Assembly (NCBI RefSeq): GCF_027925525.1 | Contig: NZ_BSDJ01000003.1 | Span: 248,001 to 312,000, forward strand | Length of the DNA: 64,000 bases | Direction of reading: 5' to 3' | Origin: Paenibacillus tyrphae | Lineage (GTDB): Bacteria; Bacillota; Bacilli; Paenibacillales; NBRC-103111 | Shown here: positions 54,230-62,884 of the stretch, piece after piece | Layout: each line of letters begins with the position of its first letter | Position numbering within the stretch: position 1 is the first letter of the stretch | The notes under the pieces: model-generated | Told to the model about the DNA's origin: nothing | Database searches by the model: none | What the model saw: only the letters and a program-made list of their open reading frames with translations | Position numbers and translations under genes: made by a program

Positions 54230-54247
54230 CCGCGTCCTGCGGTTTTT
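54205..54247 (+). terminator. Terminator overlapping the end of the chemoreceptor gene
   Basis: AACCGCAGGAC (inside the last codons) pairs with GTCCTGCGGTT beyond the stop, then TTTT. One arm is coding sequence. Confidence 0.88.
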
Positions 54248-54338
54248 CTTTTGGCTTCGCTGTGTGTCTGTGTTGGAGTGGCTGTGCTACAATGAGGCTA
54301 CTTGGGTGTGAAACGAATGAACGGGAGGCGATGCATCG

Positions 54339-54869
54339 ATGGCAGCAGATAAGGAACGTCCCCGCTTGACCGGCTTGCCGCCGGTCGCGGATGAGCGCTG
54401 CCGGCTGCTGATTCTCGGATCGATGCCGGGGGAGGCGTCCTTGCGGGCACAGCAGTATTACGGCCATCCGCGCAACGGCTTTTGGCCGCTTCTCTACACG
54501 CTGCTGGACGGCGGGGAGCCGGCTGTGGCATACGAGGAGCGGCTCCGCTTCGCGTTATCCCGCGGCGTAGCGCTGTGGGACGTGTTGGCCGCATGTGAAC
54601 GCGAAGGCAGTCTCGATACGGCGATCCGCCGTCCGGAGGCCAACGACTTCGCGTGGTTCTACGCGACGTATCCCGGCATCCGCCATGTCTTCTTCAACGG
54701 CAGTACGGCGGCGGATCTGTACCGCAGACAGGTCATGAAGGAGGCCGTGGATGACGGCAAGAGCTATACGCTGCTGCCGTCGTCGAGTCCGGCGCGGGCG
54801 ATGTCACAAGCAGCCAAGCTGGAAGCATGGCAGCCTGTGCGGGAGGCTTGGCTCGCCGTACGCGACTAG
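54339..54869 (+). CDS. DNA-deoxyinosine glycosylase (UDG superfamily)
   Basis: 176 residues. UDG-like fold: LILGSMPGEAS (motif A, GSMPG), YYGHPRNGFWPLL, ALWDVLAACEREGSLD, and VFFNGSTAADLYRR with the second motif LLPSSSPA. These mark the group that removes hypoxanthine (deoxyinosine) or uracil from DNA as part of base excision repair. GGGAGG precedes the ATG. Single gene. Confidence 0.9.
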   Translation: MAADKERPRLTGLPPVADERCRLLILGSMPGEASLRAQQYYGHPRNGFWPLLYTLLDGGEPAVAYEERLRFALSRGVALWDVLAACEREGSLDTAIRRPEANDFAWFYATYPGIRHVFFNGSTAADLYRRQVMKEAVDDGKSYTLLPSSSPARAMSQAAKLEAWQPVREAWLAVRD

Positions 54870-54886
54870 CGGCACAGCGAGACGGA

Positions 54887-55036
54887 CTACTCCTTCTCCT
54901 TCTGGGTAGCTCCGATCTGATTGACCGTCGTTTTTACTTGATTGAGCGTATCGTTGACGAATTCCATATCTTGATTTTCGGCTTTCATCGAAGCCGTGCT
55001 TTCGTAATTGCCATCGTGTTTTTTATTTTCCGACAT
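54887..55036 (-). CDS. 49-residue small protein
   Basis: Minus-strand frame ATG 55036 to TAG 54887: MSENKKHDGNYESTASMK... ending GATQKEKE. A very strong AAAGGAGG sits 7 bases before the ATG. Charged, no membrane segment; the C-terminal half looks helical (VNDTLNQVKTTVNQIGA). Not reported by simple ORF calling because it is short. No known family. Confidence 0.7.
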   Translation of the reverse strand: MSENKKHDGNYESTASMKAENQDMEFVNDTLNQVKTTVNQIGATQKEKE

Positions 55037-55176
55037 GGCGTTTCCTCCTTTCGGGGTAAGGTTACATATCGTCAGTTCATGCTTAACGTGCGCAGTCTGC
55101 CCGGAAAATATTCTCTTTTTCCGAAAGGCATACTAAGTAAAAAAACATTTTTGCAAGCGACGAGAGGAGATGCCGG

Positions 55177-55710
55177 ATGGCAAGACAGACGAGTCAAGTT
55201 CCGTTCGGGTACGAACCGCCGAATGGGCGCGGTACGGTCCGCGGAAGCTTATGGATTTACGATGCGTTCGAGGATTATACGGAGCAGGAGCTTGTACGCA
55301 TCCTTGCGCTGGCGAGCGGGCGCGGCATCGCCAAGGCGGTGTTCTACCCGCTGCATGAAGAGACAGTCCGGCGCATGGAGAAACGGCGTCCCGTAGCTCC
55401 TTACTACCAGAGGGTCGAAGCGCTGCAGACGCTGCTCGCTGCTTCGGATACGGATGTCGATTATACCGTCGAACCATTCGAGGGCAAGCGTAAGAAGTAC
55501 ACTCCCGCAGACACGGCATTCCGGTTTCTGGAAGAGAAATACGCCGCTCCCCATTTCGTTTGGGTGACCAAGACGACAGCCGAGCTGCTCGCAGGCTATG
55601 AGTCGTTCGAGACATGGATCAAAAAAATCCGTTGGTTCGTGAGCGGGGAGGGAGGCCTGGTTACGCATCCCCGGCTGCAAGCGTATGCCCACCGCTGGGA
55701 CCCAGTCTGA
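55177..55710 (+). CDS. Conserved-looking hypothetical protein
   Basis: 177 residues, basic and aromatic-rich, no signal or membrane segment. Features seen: WIYDAFEDYTEQELVRILAL, FYPLHEETVRRMEKR and HFVWVTKTTAELLAGYESFE. GAGAGGAGATG precedes the ATG. I do not recognise a family and no catalytic motif is clear. Confidence 0.65.
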   Translation: MARQTSQVPFGYEPPNGRGTVRGSLWIYDAFEDYTEQELVRILALASGRGIAKAVFYPLHEETVRRMEKRRPVAPYYQRVEALQTLLAASDTDVDYTVEPFEGKRKKYTPADTAFRFLEEKYAAPHFVWVTKTTAELLAGYESFETWIKKIRWFVSGEGGLVTHPRLQAYAHRWDPV

Positions 55711-55828
55711 GGCCTGGTTTCGGTCCGCATCCCCTAAAAATGGCATGAAAGCCCGAATCGTATAACGAACTCTGTTTGGAAATCCGTGGGCAGCAGCTTT
55801 CAACGCCTGTCACAGGGGGAGAGAAACG

Positions 55829-56818
55829 ATGGGGAAATTAAAAAAAACGGTCGTGTGGGTTATTGCAGCCGCACTTGTGGGCGGGCTGATTTATGGCATC
55901 ACTTGGGCGGGAGATGCGCCCGTATCGGCTGAAATATCGACGGAAGCCAAAGGGCGATTCGTCGGCTTGACGGATGGCGACAAACAAATCAAAGTGTCCT
56001 ACGACGGAACGGAAAAAACTTACCCGCTGACTGCGGACGTGTGGGTATACCGCAATTTGCAAAAAGCGGCGATCACGGATTTGAAGCCGGGCGATTCGCT
56101 GGAAATTATACTGAACAGCAAAAATCAAGCCGCCTACATTAAGGCGGCTGCGCCCGAACAAGCCGCTGCGCCGCAGAGCCCGGCCCCGCCGGCTGCCGAG
56201 CCGAACGCGGCGGCACCGCAAGGCGCAGGCGCATCGCCGGGGCCAGCCACGCCTGCGCCTTCCGGCAGCACGGCCGCGGTGCCTCCGGCCGGTCCGGCGC
56301 ATACGCCTTCGGCTCCGGCTAACCGTCCGGCAGCCACGGAACCGGCTAAACCTGCGGTAAACGGGAGCTGGCCTTGGGAGCGGCTGTCGTTGGAGCTGAA
56401 AAGCCGGGAGCTGGCTTTGAAGGTAAAGCAGGAGCAAACGGACAAGGGCGATGAGGCCGACGTTTATATCCAAACCAAGGATCGCGCGGTGGTTCATCTG
56501 AAGGGAACGCAGGCGGAGCAACTGCTTCTTCTGCTGATGCAGGGGCTGCCTTCGGAAAAAGACGCTTGGGAGAAGGCGCTCAAGCAGCGCTTGGCGGCGC
56601 AGTTCAAGCTGAAGGACGATTCGCTGGATTGGAAGATCGACGTGAAGTGGAAAGACGATGCCAAAGTCGTCCGTACGCCGCCCGTACAAGCCGGGAAGCC
56701 GGAGCCTAACGGCCACGGGGCGGACAAGGAGCATGGCAAAGGCAAGAACAAGGAGAAAGAAAAAGAGAAGGAAAAAGCGAAAAACCGCGATAAGCACGAC
56801 GATGAGAATGACGACTGA
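55829..56818 (+). CDS. Membrane-anchored protein with Pro/Ala linker
   Basis: 329 residues. N-terminal anchor helix (TVVWVIAAALVGGLIYGIT), a small beta domain (about 30-110; EAKGRFVGLTDGDKQIKVSYD), a Pro/Ala/Ser-rich linker (about 112-175), a second domain (LELKSRELALKVKQEQTDKG to IDVKWKDD, perhaps YusW-like, which is uncertain), and a C-terminal tail that is almost all Lys, Glu and Asp. AGGGGGAGAG precedes the ATG. Probably spans the wall from the membrane. Confidence 0.75.
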   Translation: MGKLKKTVVWVIAAALVGGLIYGITWAGDAPVSAEISTEAKGRFVGLTDGDKQIKVSYDGTEKTYPLTADVWVYRNLQKAAITDLKPGDSLEIILNSKNQAAYIKAAAPEQAAAPQSPAPPAAEPNAAAPQGAGASPGPATPAPSGSTAAVPPAGPAHTPSAPANRPAATEPAKPAVNGSWPWERLSLELKSRELALKVKQEQTDKGDEADVYIQTKDRAVVHLKGTQAEQLLLLLMQGLPSEKDAWEKALKQRLAAQFKLKDDSLDWKIDVKWKDDAKVVRTPPVQAGKPEPNGHGADKEHGKGKNKEKEKEKEKAKNRDKHDDENDD

Positions 56819-56852
56819 TTGGAGGGCTTCCGCTTTCACCGCCTGCACAACG

Positions 56853-56898
56853 ACAGCCCGTCTGGAGAGGATTAGCGCTCCGGACGGGCTGTTTTTTT
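56853..56898 (+). terminator. Terminator after the anchored protein gene
   Basis: ACAGCCCGTC / GACGGGCTGT stem with inner GGAG/CTCC and seven T. Confidence 0.9.
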
Positions 56899-56919
56899 GC
56901 CGCGATCTTCTTAGCTGCT

Positions 56920-57084
56920 CTAGTCCTCGGGAGTCCGGTCCAAATACAAGCGGGAGACGAGAGTGGCGTCTCCGTGCCGTACTTCTTCCTCCGTCGCTTT
57001 TTCCTCCAAAGGATCGTGCGTATTCATGCCCGGGGCGATGGTCGGCTCGTGGGGATGCCGCGCCTCTTCTCCCTTGCTGGTCAC
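56920..57084 (-). CDS. 54-residue small protein, second of a pair
   Basis: GTG 57084 to TAG 56920: TSKGEEARHPHEPTIAPGMN ... ending RLYLDRTPED. Strongly acidic at the C terminus. GGAGAG lies a few bases upstream within the preceding gene, and GTGA overlaps its stop by 3-4 bases, so the two are translationally coupled. Function unknown. Confidence 0.65.
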   Translation of the reverse strand: MTSKGEEARHPHEPTIAPGMNTHDPLEEKATEEEVRHGDATLVSRLYLDRTPED

Positions 57085-57239
57085 AATTTCTTCTCTCCTT
57101 CCGTCTTGGAATAGGCAATCAGCGTAATCGGACTACCGGTCAGTTCAGCTAACCTTGCTTCCGTCTGTTGAATGATATCGACGACTTTTTCTTGTTCGAG
57201 GAGCGGGGCGATTTGGTAATCGGTCGTTTCGATTTTCAC
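57081..57239 (-). CDS. 52-residue small protein, first of a pair
   Basis: GTG 57239 to TGA 57081: MKIETTDYQIAPLLEQ, a helix around KVVDIIQQTEARLAEL, ending KTEGEKKL. AGGAGG is 10 bases before the start. Transcribed divergently from the MFS gene at 57437. Too short for ordinary ORF calling; no family recognised. Confidence 0.65.
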   Translation of the reverse strand: MKIETTDYQIAPLLEQEKVVDIIQQTEARLAELTGSPITLIAYSKTEGEKKL

Positions 57240-57436
57240 GGGCGTTGGGCCTCCTGTATGGGATAATATCGATTTCCCGGTTAGAATTCCCTTCGGGAAA
57301 ACCCCGCATGCGTGGAAGGCGATGGAAACCCTTCTGGAAAAAAAAGCAAAAAACGTGGCTCAGCATTGCGCCGCTGTGTTATATTGAAGCTACTGTTCCG
57401 GGAACACGGTGAGACGATGAAGGGGGAAGGAACTGC

Positions 57437-58774
57437 ATGAAATGGAACCGCTTGGCCGTGATGGCGAGCATCGTGCTCGCCGTGCTGATTTCGTCGATGG
57501 ATACGACGATCATGAATACGACGATGCCGCGGATCGCAGAGGAGCTTGGAGATGTGAAGCTGTACGCGTGGAGCTTCGCCTCTTACATGATAATATGTAC
57601 GATTGTAACGCCGCTCAGCGGCAGGCTTTCGGATTTGTTCGGACGCAAAAAAGTGCTGTCGGTCGGCATTGTGGTCTTCCTGCTTGGGTCGGTGCTCTGC
57701 GGTACGGCAGCGACCATGCTGCAGCTCGTGCTGTACCGGGGACTCCAAGGGCTCGGCGCGGGCGCGATGATTGCGTTCCCGGCCATTATTGCCGGGGATT
57801 TATTTCCGGTGGAGGCGCGGGGCAAGATCCAGGCGTTCTTCACCGGCATGTGGGGCATCTCGTCGGTGCTGGCGCCGCTGCTCGGCAGCTTGTTCATCGA
57901 GCATTTGAGCTGGCGGTGGATTTTTTATATCAATATCCCGATTTGTTTGGCGTCGCTTCTGCTGCTTGTGCCGTACCGGGAAGTATACGAGGCCCGCAAA
58001 AGCCGGATTAATTACTGGGGAGCTCTTTGGTTCGGACTCGGCATCGGGCTGCTGCTGTTTAATACGGTGGTGAGCGAGGGCTTTCTGCTGTATACGGCGG
58101 GCGGCGTGTTGTTTTTGCTGCTGTTCGTGTACAACGAGCGGAGGCATCCGTCGCCGATTGTGCCGGTGGCGCTGCTGAAGAACGGCTCCGTCGCCTGGAT
58201 GAACCTGAACGGCTTTTTGACCTGCGCGGCGCTGTTCGGCACGTCCAGCTACATTCCGTTTTATTTGCAGCAGCACGGATACTCGCTTTTCGTCAGCGGG
58301 CTGTCGCTGCTCGGCATGTCCGTCGGATGGATTCTTGTCGGCGTTCCGGCCGGCAAATGGGTGCTGCGCTACGGCTACCGACCGCTGCTGTTTACGGGTA
58401 ACGTCCTGCTGGTGCTGTCCGGGCTGATGCTGCTGTATTTGCCGGACCAAGGGGGCTTCTGGTACGTCAATGTGATCATGGTGGTGCAGGGACTGGCGTA
58501 CGGGCTGCTCTATACGGTATCGGTCATCGGAGTGCAGCAGCTTGTCGCCACCGATCAAAAAGGGATTTCCACGTCGCTGCAGGTCTTCTCGCGGAATATC
58601 GGCACGGCGGCCGGGGTTACGGTTATGGGCGCACTCCTGACATCGGCGCCGGCTTTTATGACCGGCATCCACCGGCTGTTTCTGTACGGGTTTATCGTCA
58701 GTTTGGCTGCGCTGGTGTCCACGATTTTTCTTTTTACGCACCGTACGGTGTCGATTTCCGGAAGCGGGGCTTAA
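57437..58774 (+). CDS. MFS drug-type transporter (DHA2-like)
   Basis: 445 residues, about 12 or more membrane helices. DHA-type motifs: LISSMDTTIMNTTMPRI in helix 1 (motif D1-like), loop 2-3 signature GRLSDLFGRKKVL, and LYRGLQGLGAGAM (motif B). Exports small molecules, typically cationic or hydrophobic drugs, with proton exchange. GGGGGAAGG precedes ATG 57437. Length is shorter than the usual 14-helix DHA2 proteins. Confidence 0.92.
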   Translation: MKWNRLAVMASIVLAVLISSMDTTIMNTTMPRIAEELGDVKLYAWSFASYMIICTIVTPLSGRLSDLFGRKKVLSVGIVVFLLGSVLCGTAATMLQLVLYRGLQGLGAGAMIAFPAIIAGDLFPVEARGKIQAFFTGMWGISSVLAPLLGSLFIEHLSWRWIFYINIPICLASLLLLVPYREVYEARKSRINYWGALWFGLGIGLLLFNTVVSEGFLLYTAGGVLFLLLFVYNERRHPSPIVPVALLKNGSVAWMNLNGFLTCAALFGTSSYIPFYLQQHGYSLFVSGLSLLGMSVGWILVGVPAGKWVLRYGYRPLLFTGNVLLVLSGLMLLYLPDQGGFWYVNVIMVVQGLAYGLLYTVSVIGVQQLVATDQKGISTSLQVFSRNIGTAAGVTVMGALLTSAPAFMTGIHRLFLYGFIVSLAALVSTIFLFTHRTVSISGSGA

Positions 58775-58801
58775 GAGTGGCGGCGCGATAGCCGTTGAAA
58801 G

Positions 58802-58843
58802 AACAAAGGGCGGTCTGCTTAATGCAGAACGCCCTTTGTTGTT
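58802..58843. terminator. Bidirectional terminator
   Basis: AACAAAGGGCG / CGCCCTTTGTT with inner CTGC/GCAG. Serves the MFS gene and the convergent His-rich gene. Confidence 0.88.
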
Positions 58844-58856
58844 ACGCGGCCTTTCT

Positions 58857-59147
58857 TCAGTCGAGGAACCATTCGCCGGACCAAGGATCCTGCACCCAGC
58901 GGGCATGATGGTAAAAATGATGCCCATGCATATGATGATGATGTGGATGATGATGCGGAAAGTGGTGCGGATGGAATCCAAACGGAAAGAAGCCGTGGGG
59001 GTGGAATCCATGTGGATGGAAGCCATGCGGATGGAAGCCGTGGGGAAAATGATGCGGGTGATGATGACCATGATACGGGTAATGATGCGGACGGCCATAG
59101 TCGATCTCCCCGGCTGTTTGAGTTTCAATTATCGTCTCTTGAGACAT
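58857..59147 (-). CDS. His-rich repeat protein
   Basis: 96 residues from ATG 59147, with GAGAGGAG upstream (longer frame at 59186 lacks a site). A short acidic head is followed by a core that is roughly half His: HHYPYHGHHHPHHFPHG, then tandem HGFHP units (three exact, one HGFFP), HHHPHHHHMHGHH, and WVQDPWSGEWFLD at the end. Expected to bind Ni, Zn or Cu, or a mineral. No signal peptide, so intracellular or spore-coat use is possible. Confidence 0.8.
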   Translation of the reverse strand: MSQETIIETQTAGEIDYGRPHHYPYHGHHHPHHFPHGFHPHGFHPHGFHPHGFFPFGFHPHHFPHHHPHHHHMHGHHFYHHARWVQDPWSGEWFLD

Positions 59148-59236
59148 ATTTGATTTCTCCTCTCTGATTGGAACATACTCCACCATATGTCAGAGAGGAG
59201 GAATTGGGCACTTATCCAATCTAAAAATGGGCTTAA

Positions 59237-61540
59237 TCACCTTGTTTTTTTCTTTAGCCAGCCGGGACGGTGCGTTTCCGGCTGGCCGCTGCGGTACTGC
59301 AGCTCCCCGGTTTCCGCCGCGCGTCCGTCGCTCCCGAGCGATGAGCGCAGTTGCGCCTCCTCCATGGACCGGCGCACTTCTTCGGGTACCGGAAAATCGG
59401 TCACCGGGGTGTCCTTCAGCGCCCGGGCCATCATTTCCCGAAACAGCTGCGCAGGCACCGCTCCGCCGGATGTCGTCAAATAATGGGTCTTGTCCGTCTG
59501 ATCGAACCCAAGCCAGATCGCGGCCGTCAGCTCGGGGGTGAAGCCCACGAACCAGGCGTCCTTAGCGCCGTTCTGGCCGATGGCCTCGAATTCGGCCGTT
59601 GCGGGCAGCTGCGTCGTCCCCGTCTTGCCCGCGGCGGGACGGCCGTTGAGTGCGGCGGCGATCCCCGTTCCTTGCGCGACGGTCTCTTGAAGCAGCCTCG
59701 TCAGCGTATAGGCGTAAAGCGGCTCCGTCAGCTTGGTCGGCTGCGGCTTGGCCTCGACGAGCGTAAGGCCGTCTTTGGTTGTAATTTTGGTGATGGCGTG
59801 GGCGTTCTGCATCACGCCATCGTTTGCTATGCCGCCGTACGCCTGCGCCATCTGCAAGGGCGAGACGCCTTCGGACAAGCCGCCGAGCGCCAGGCTTAAG
59901 TTGCGGTCCGCCGGAGGCAGGGCGATCCCGGCTTTACGCACGTAGTTCATCCCGGCGTCGATGCCGATTTCGTTCAGCAGCCAGACGGCCGGAATATTCC
60001 ACGAGCGGATCACGGCCTCCCGAAGCGAGACTTGTCCCCTCGTCTGCCCGTCCCAATCTTTGGGACGGTAACCCGAAATGTCGAGCTGCCCGTCATACAG
60101 GATCGACTCCGGCGTATAGCCAAGCTCAAGCGCAGGCCCGTAGACCGCCAGCGGCTTAAACGACGAGCCGGGCTGGCGCTTCAGCTCGGTGGCCCGGTTG
60201 AAGCCGCGGTAGGTCTGATCCCCTCGCGCACCGACAATCGCACGGATGCCGCCGGTTCGCTGGTCCAGCACGACCGCTCCGCTCTGCACCGGGCGGTCGG
60301 GAGGACTTTGCGGGAAGAGCGCATCGGTGCGGTACACCTCTTCCGCCGCCTGCTGCACCTTAAGGTCCATCGCGGTATGAATCCGCAGGCCGTGTGTCAA
60401 AATCTGCTGCTCCGTAAAGCCGTAAAGCTTCTCGGCCTCATCCATGACATAATCGACATAGGAAGGGTGCCGCCCCTTCAGCGATTCTCCGTTGTTTGGC
60501 TTTAAGGCAATTGGCTCGGCGATAGCCTTGTTGTAGGCGGCGTCGCTGATGAAATGCTGCTCCTTCATCAGCGACAGCACGAGGTTTCGCCGCTCCAGCG
60601 CCTTGTCCGGATGCCGCACCGGAGAGTAGAGCGAAGGAGCTTTGGGCAGACCGGCCAGTACGGCCGACTCGGCAAGCGTCAGCTGCTGGACGGATTTACC
60701 GAAGTATTGCTGCGCCGCCCCTTCGACGCCCCAACGCCCTTCGCCGAAGTAAATGCTGTTCAGATACAGCTCCAAAATTTCGTCTTTGCTGTAAGCAAAG
60801 TTGATTTTTATCGCGTAACCGAGCTCCTTGAATTTGCGGTTGAACGATTTGTCCGAGTCGAGAAACAAATTTTTGGCAAGCTGCTGTGTGATCGTGCTGC
60901 CGCCTTCCTCCATCGCTCCGGCCTTCAAGTCGCGAACCAGCGCGCGGCCGATCGACCATACGTCGAAGCCGGCATGATCGTAAAAACGCCGGTCCTCTAC
61001 CGCAACGACGGCATTCCGCAAATCCAGCGGAATTTGACCGAGCGGCACCGGCACGATTCGGGACGAGGACAGCTGCGCCACCGGCTGCCCGCCGGCGTCC
61101 ATGACGAAGCTCGGCTCGGGGAGCGGATGCTCCAGCTTGCTGATGTCCAGACCGCGCACCCATACGGCGGCAGCGCCAAGACCGGTCGCCACGGCTGCCA
61201 AACAGAGCAGCCCTGCCGTCCACAGCCACCGCCGCCCCCGGAACCGGCGCGTTTGCTTCGTCTCTCGCGCCGCCGTGCCGCCGCTGCCCGGCGCAGGCTC
61301 CCGCGCTTCTCGCGCCTCGCGTGCCGCAGGACGGAGATCGCCTGCCGCCTGTCTGCGGCTTAGATCTTCTTGCCCCGCACTGCCGGTTCTGCGCCACGTG
61401 GACCGGGCGGCCTGCCGCGCCTCGTCCGCCGCGCGGCTTCCTCCGCCGGAGGCTCTATACGACTGCCACTCGCGTTTCGGCGAGGAGCCTGTGTCTGTCT
61501 TTGTTTTCGGCCTCCAACGAAACATCCGGGATAAGCTCAT
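59237..61540 (-). CDS. ponA: Class A penicillin-binding protein 1A
   Basis: 767 residues. Basic, Arg-rich cytoplasmic tail (about 1-105), one membrane helix (about 106-130), GT51 glycosyltransferase domain (catalytic Glu in VEDRRFYDHAGFD; then GGSTITQQLAKNLFL), and transpeptidase domain with Ser459 (GSSFK), SWN (RSWNIPAVW), K639 (GKTGTTQ). Polymerises and cross-links peptidoglycan. The long Arg-rich tail is unusual in length. AAAGGGGGA precedes ATG 61540. Confidence 0.95.
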   Translation of the reverse strand: MSLSRMFRWRPKTKTDTGSSPKREWQSYRASGGGSRAADEARQAARSTWRRTGSAGQEDLSRRQAAGDLRPAAREAREAREPAPGSGGTAARETKQTRRFRGRRWLWTAGLLCLAAVATGLGAAAVWVRGLDISKLEHPLPEPSFVMDAGGQPVAQLSSSRIVPVPLGQIPLDLRNAVVAVEDRRFYDHAGFDVWSIGRALVRDLKAGAMEEGGSTITQQLAKNLFLDSDKSFNRKFKELGYAIKINFAYSKDEILELYLNSIYFGEGRWGVEGAAQQYFGKSVQQLTLAESAVLAGLPKAPSLYSPVRHPDKALERRNLVLSLMKEQHFISDAAYNKAIAEPIALKPNNGESLKGRHPSYVDYVMDEAEKLYGFTEQQILTHGLRIHTAMDLKVQQAAEEVYRTDALFPQSPPDRPVQSGAVVLDQRTGGIRAIVGARGDQTYRGFNRATELKRQPGSSFKPLAVYGPALELGYTPESILYDGQLDISGYRPKDWDGQTRGQVSLREAVIRSWNIPAVWLLNEIGIDAGMNYVRKAGIALPPADRNLSLALGGLSEGVSPLQMAQAYGGIANDGVMQNAHAITKITTKDGLTLVEAKPQPTKLTEPLYAYTLTRLLQETVAQGTGIAAALNGRPAAGKTGTTQLPATAEFEAIGQNGAKDAWFVGFTPELTAAIWLGFDQTDKTHYLTTSGGAVPAQLFREMMARALKDTPVTDFPVPEEVRRSMEEAQLRSSLGSDGRAAETGELQYRSGQPETHRPGWLKKKTR

Positions 61541-61650
61541 GGCTGATGGTCCCCCTTTTTGTTTGCCACGGAATATTCGCTTGTTTCAGCGTAAAATACC
61601 AATGCTAATAATATTCGCGCCGGACGTCTTGTTTCGGCAGGTGGACAAGC

Positions 61651-61680
61651 AAAAAGGAGCTTCCAAAGGAAGCTCCAAGC
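61651..61680 (-). terminator. Terminator of the gene starting at 62179
   Basis: Minus strand GGAGCTTCC-TTT-GGAAGCTCC followed by TTTTT. Confidence 0.9.
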
Positions 61681-61711
61681 GTTCCGACACGATCCCTCCA
61701 GACGGGGGACT

Positions 61712-62179
61712 TCATTGCAAAGGGTCCGGCATCATGCCCTTTTCCATCACCTGCGAATTCGTCGGGAGGCTTGCCATCACTTTACCAAGCTGGCGGACCT
61801 CCTTCTCGTTGTTGGCCATCTTGCCGTTCATCGCCTTGCCGATCGGCGTCGATTCGGTCGGCTTCGTCTTGGCCGGGCCGTATTCCATATATTGCTGAAG
61901 CTCCGCCAACATCTCTTGGGCAGCGTCCGCCGCCGAAACGGGTATATTGTTCTGCGCAACGAAGCCGGCCTCGTTCAAGTCAATCCGGGTCTGGCCGTTC
62001 TCCTGCGTATGCGTATAGATACGGTATGGATACTCCTGCAGCGAAGCGGAATCGCGAAACGTCAATTCGTACGTGCTTCCTTCCCGGGAAGGCAGTTCGG
62101 TGAATCCCATCGTTTTGAGCGTAGCGTGCACGTGGGAAAAGGGCTTGGTGATCGACGGCAGCGTTTTTTTACGGGACAT
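61712..62179 (-). CDS. Hypothetical protein
   Basis: 155 residues from ATG 62179, with GAGGAGTG 6 bases upstream; the frame from 62227 lacks a site. The first 100 residues form a compact alpha/beta unit (GFTELPSREGSTYELTFRDS ... IDLNEAGF); the last 50 are helical and Met/Lys-rich. No family recognised and no export signal. Confidence 0.7.
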   Translation of the reverse strand: MSRKKTLPSITKPFSHVHATLKTMGFTELPSREGSTYELTFRDSASLQEYPYRIYTHTQENGQTRIDLNEAGFVAQNNIPVSAADAAQEMLAELQQYMEYGPAKTKPTESTPIGKAMNGKMANNEKEVRQLGKVMASLPTNSQVMEKGMMPDPLQ

Positions 62180-62330
62180 AGGGCAACACTCCTCGATTCG
62201 TATTTTCCGCCGGACGGCGTGACGCATCCGTGTACCCCTTTATTAAACCGTTCGGATAAGGATGAAACTTTGTATGGTACTAGATCGTCATTCTTTTTCG
62301 AATAGGTATAGAGCAACTGGGGGTGTTGGT

Positions 62331-62786
62331 ATGCGCGGCAGATCGCTGCGAGTTATTTTATTTCTTATGGTGGCGGTAACCTTATCGGCTCTGGTGTACG
62401 GCTACGCGTTTTCCAATAACAATAGCTTTGTCGCTTCAAGCATCGATGAGCAGTTTCCCGTGCCGGCGGAGGCACGCAAATCGGACGTTCCGTTCTCCAA
62501 TCCGGGAGTCGTCTATGTCCGCTACAACATGAAAGGTATCGAAGAAAAGGAAAGTATTCCCGACTTCTACGCGAATGAGATTCGCAAGTGGGGATGGAAG
62601 GAAGACAAAGAGGAGCAGGTGGGGGCTCTCCGTGTTTTTGTCAAGGAAGGCAAAACGATGAATGTAACGACACACAGCGGCTTTTTCACTTTGTTTACCA
62701 AAAAAAGCTCCGCTAATCCGCACACAGCGGTTGCCGGCGCGCCGCACACCGCGGTTTCCAAGCCGCAAAGCCCGCCGAAGCAGTAA
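62331..62786 (+). CDS. Small membrane-anchored protein
   Basis: 151 residues from ATG 62331 (GGGGGTG upstream; the longer frame at 62262 lies before it). One N-terminal helix (VILFLMVAVTLSALVYGYAF), an outer domain of about 80 residues (VVYVRYNMKGIEEKESIPDF, then RKWGWKEDKEEQVG), then an Ala/Pro-rich end with a repeated PHTAV unit. Probably anchored outside the membrane. Unknown function. Confidence 0.72.
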   Translation: MRGRSLRVILFLMVAVTLSALVYGYAFSNNNSFVASSIDEQFPVPAEARKSDVPFSNPGVVYVRYNMKGIEEKESIPDFYANEIRKWGWKEDKEEQVGALRVFVKEGKTMNVTTHSGFFTLFTKKSSANPHTAVAGAPHTAVSKPQSPPKQ

Positions 62787-62884
62787 AAACCCCCGAGCGG
62801 CCAAATTCGCTTTTCCGGTGCTTGTCCGGCAGGAGAAGCGCATGGCAGGCGCAAGAGGGCTCGCGTTCGGTTCAACAGGCGGCT

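Noticed and set aside
58960..59060. CRISPR-like tandem repeats
   Set aside because: The repeat units are in-frame codons for HGFHP in a His-rich protein and there are no spacers.
57800..59128. 442-residue minus-strand frame
   Set aside because: Antisense to the MFS gene and out of frame with the His-rich gene; low-complexity translation.
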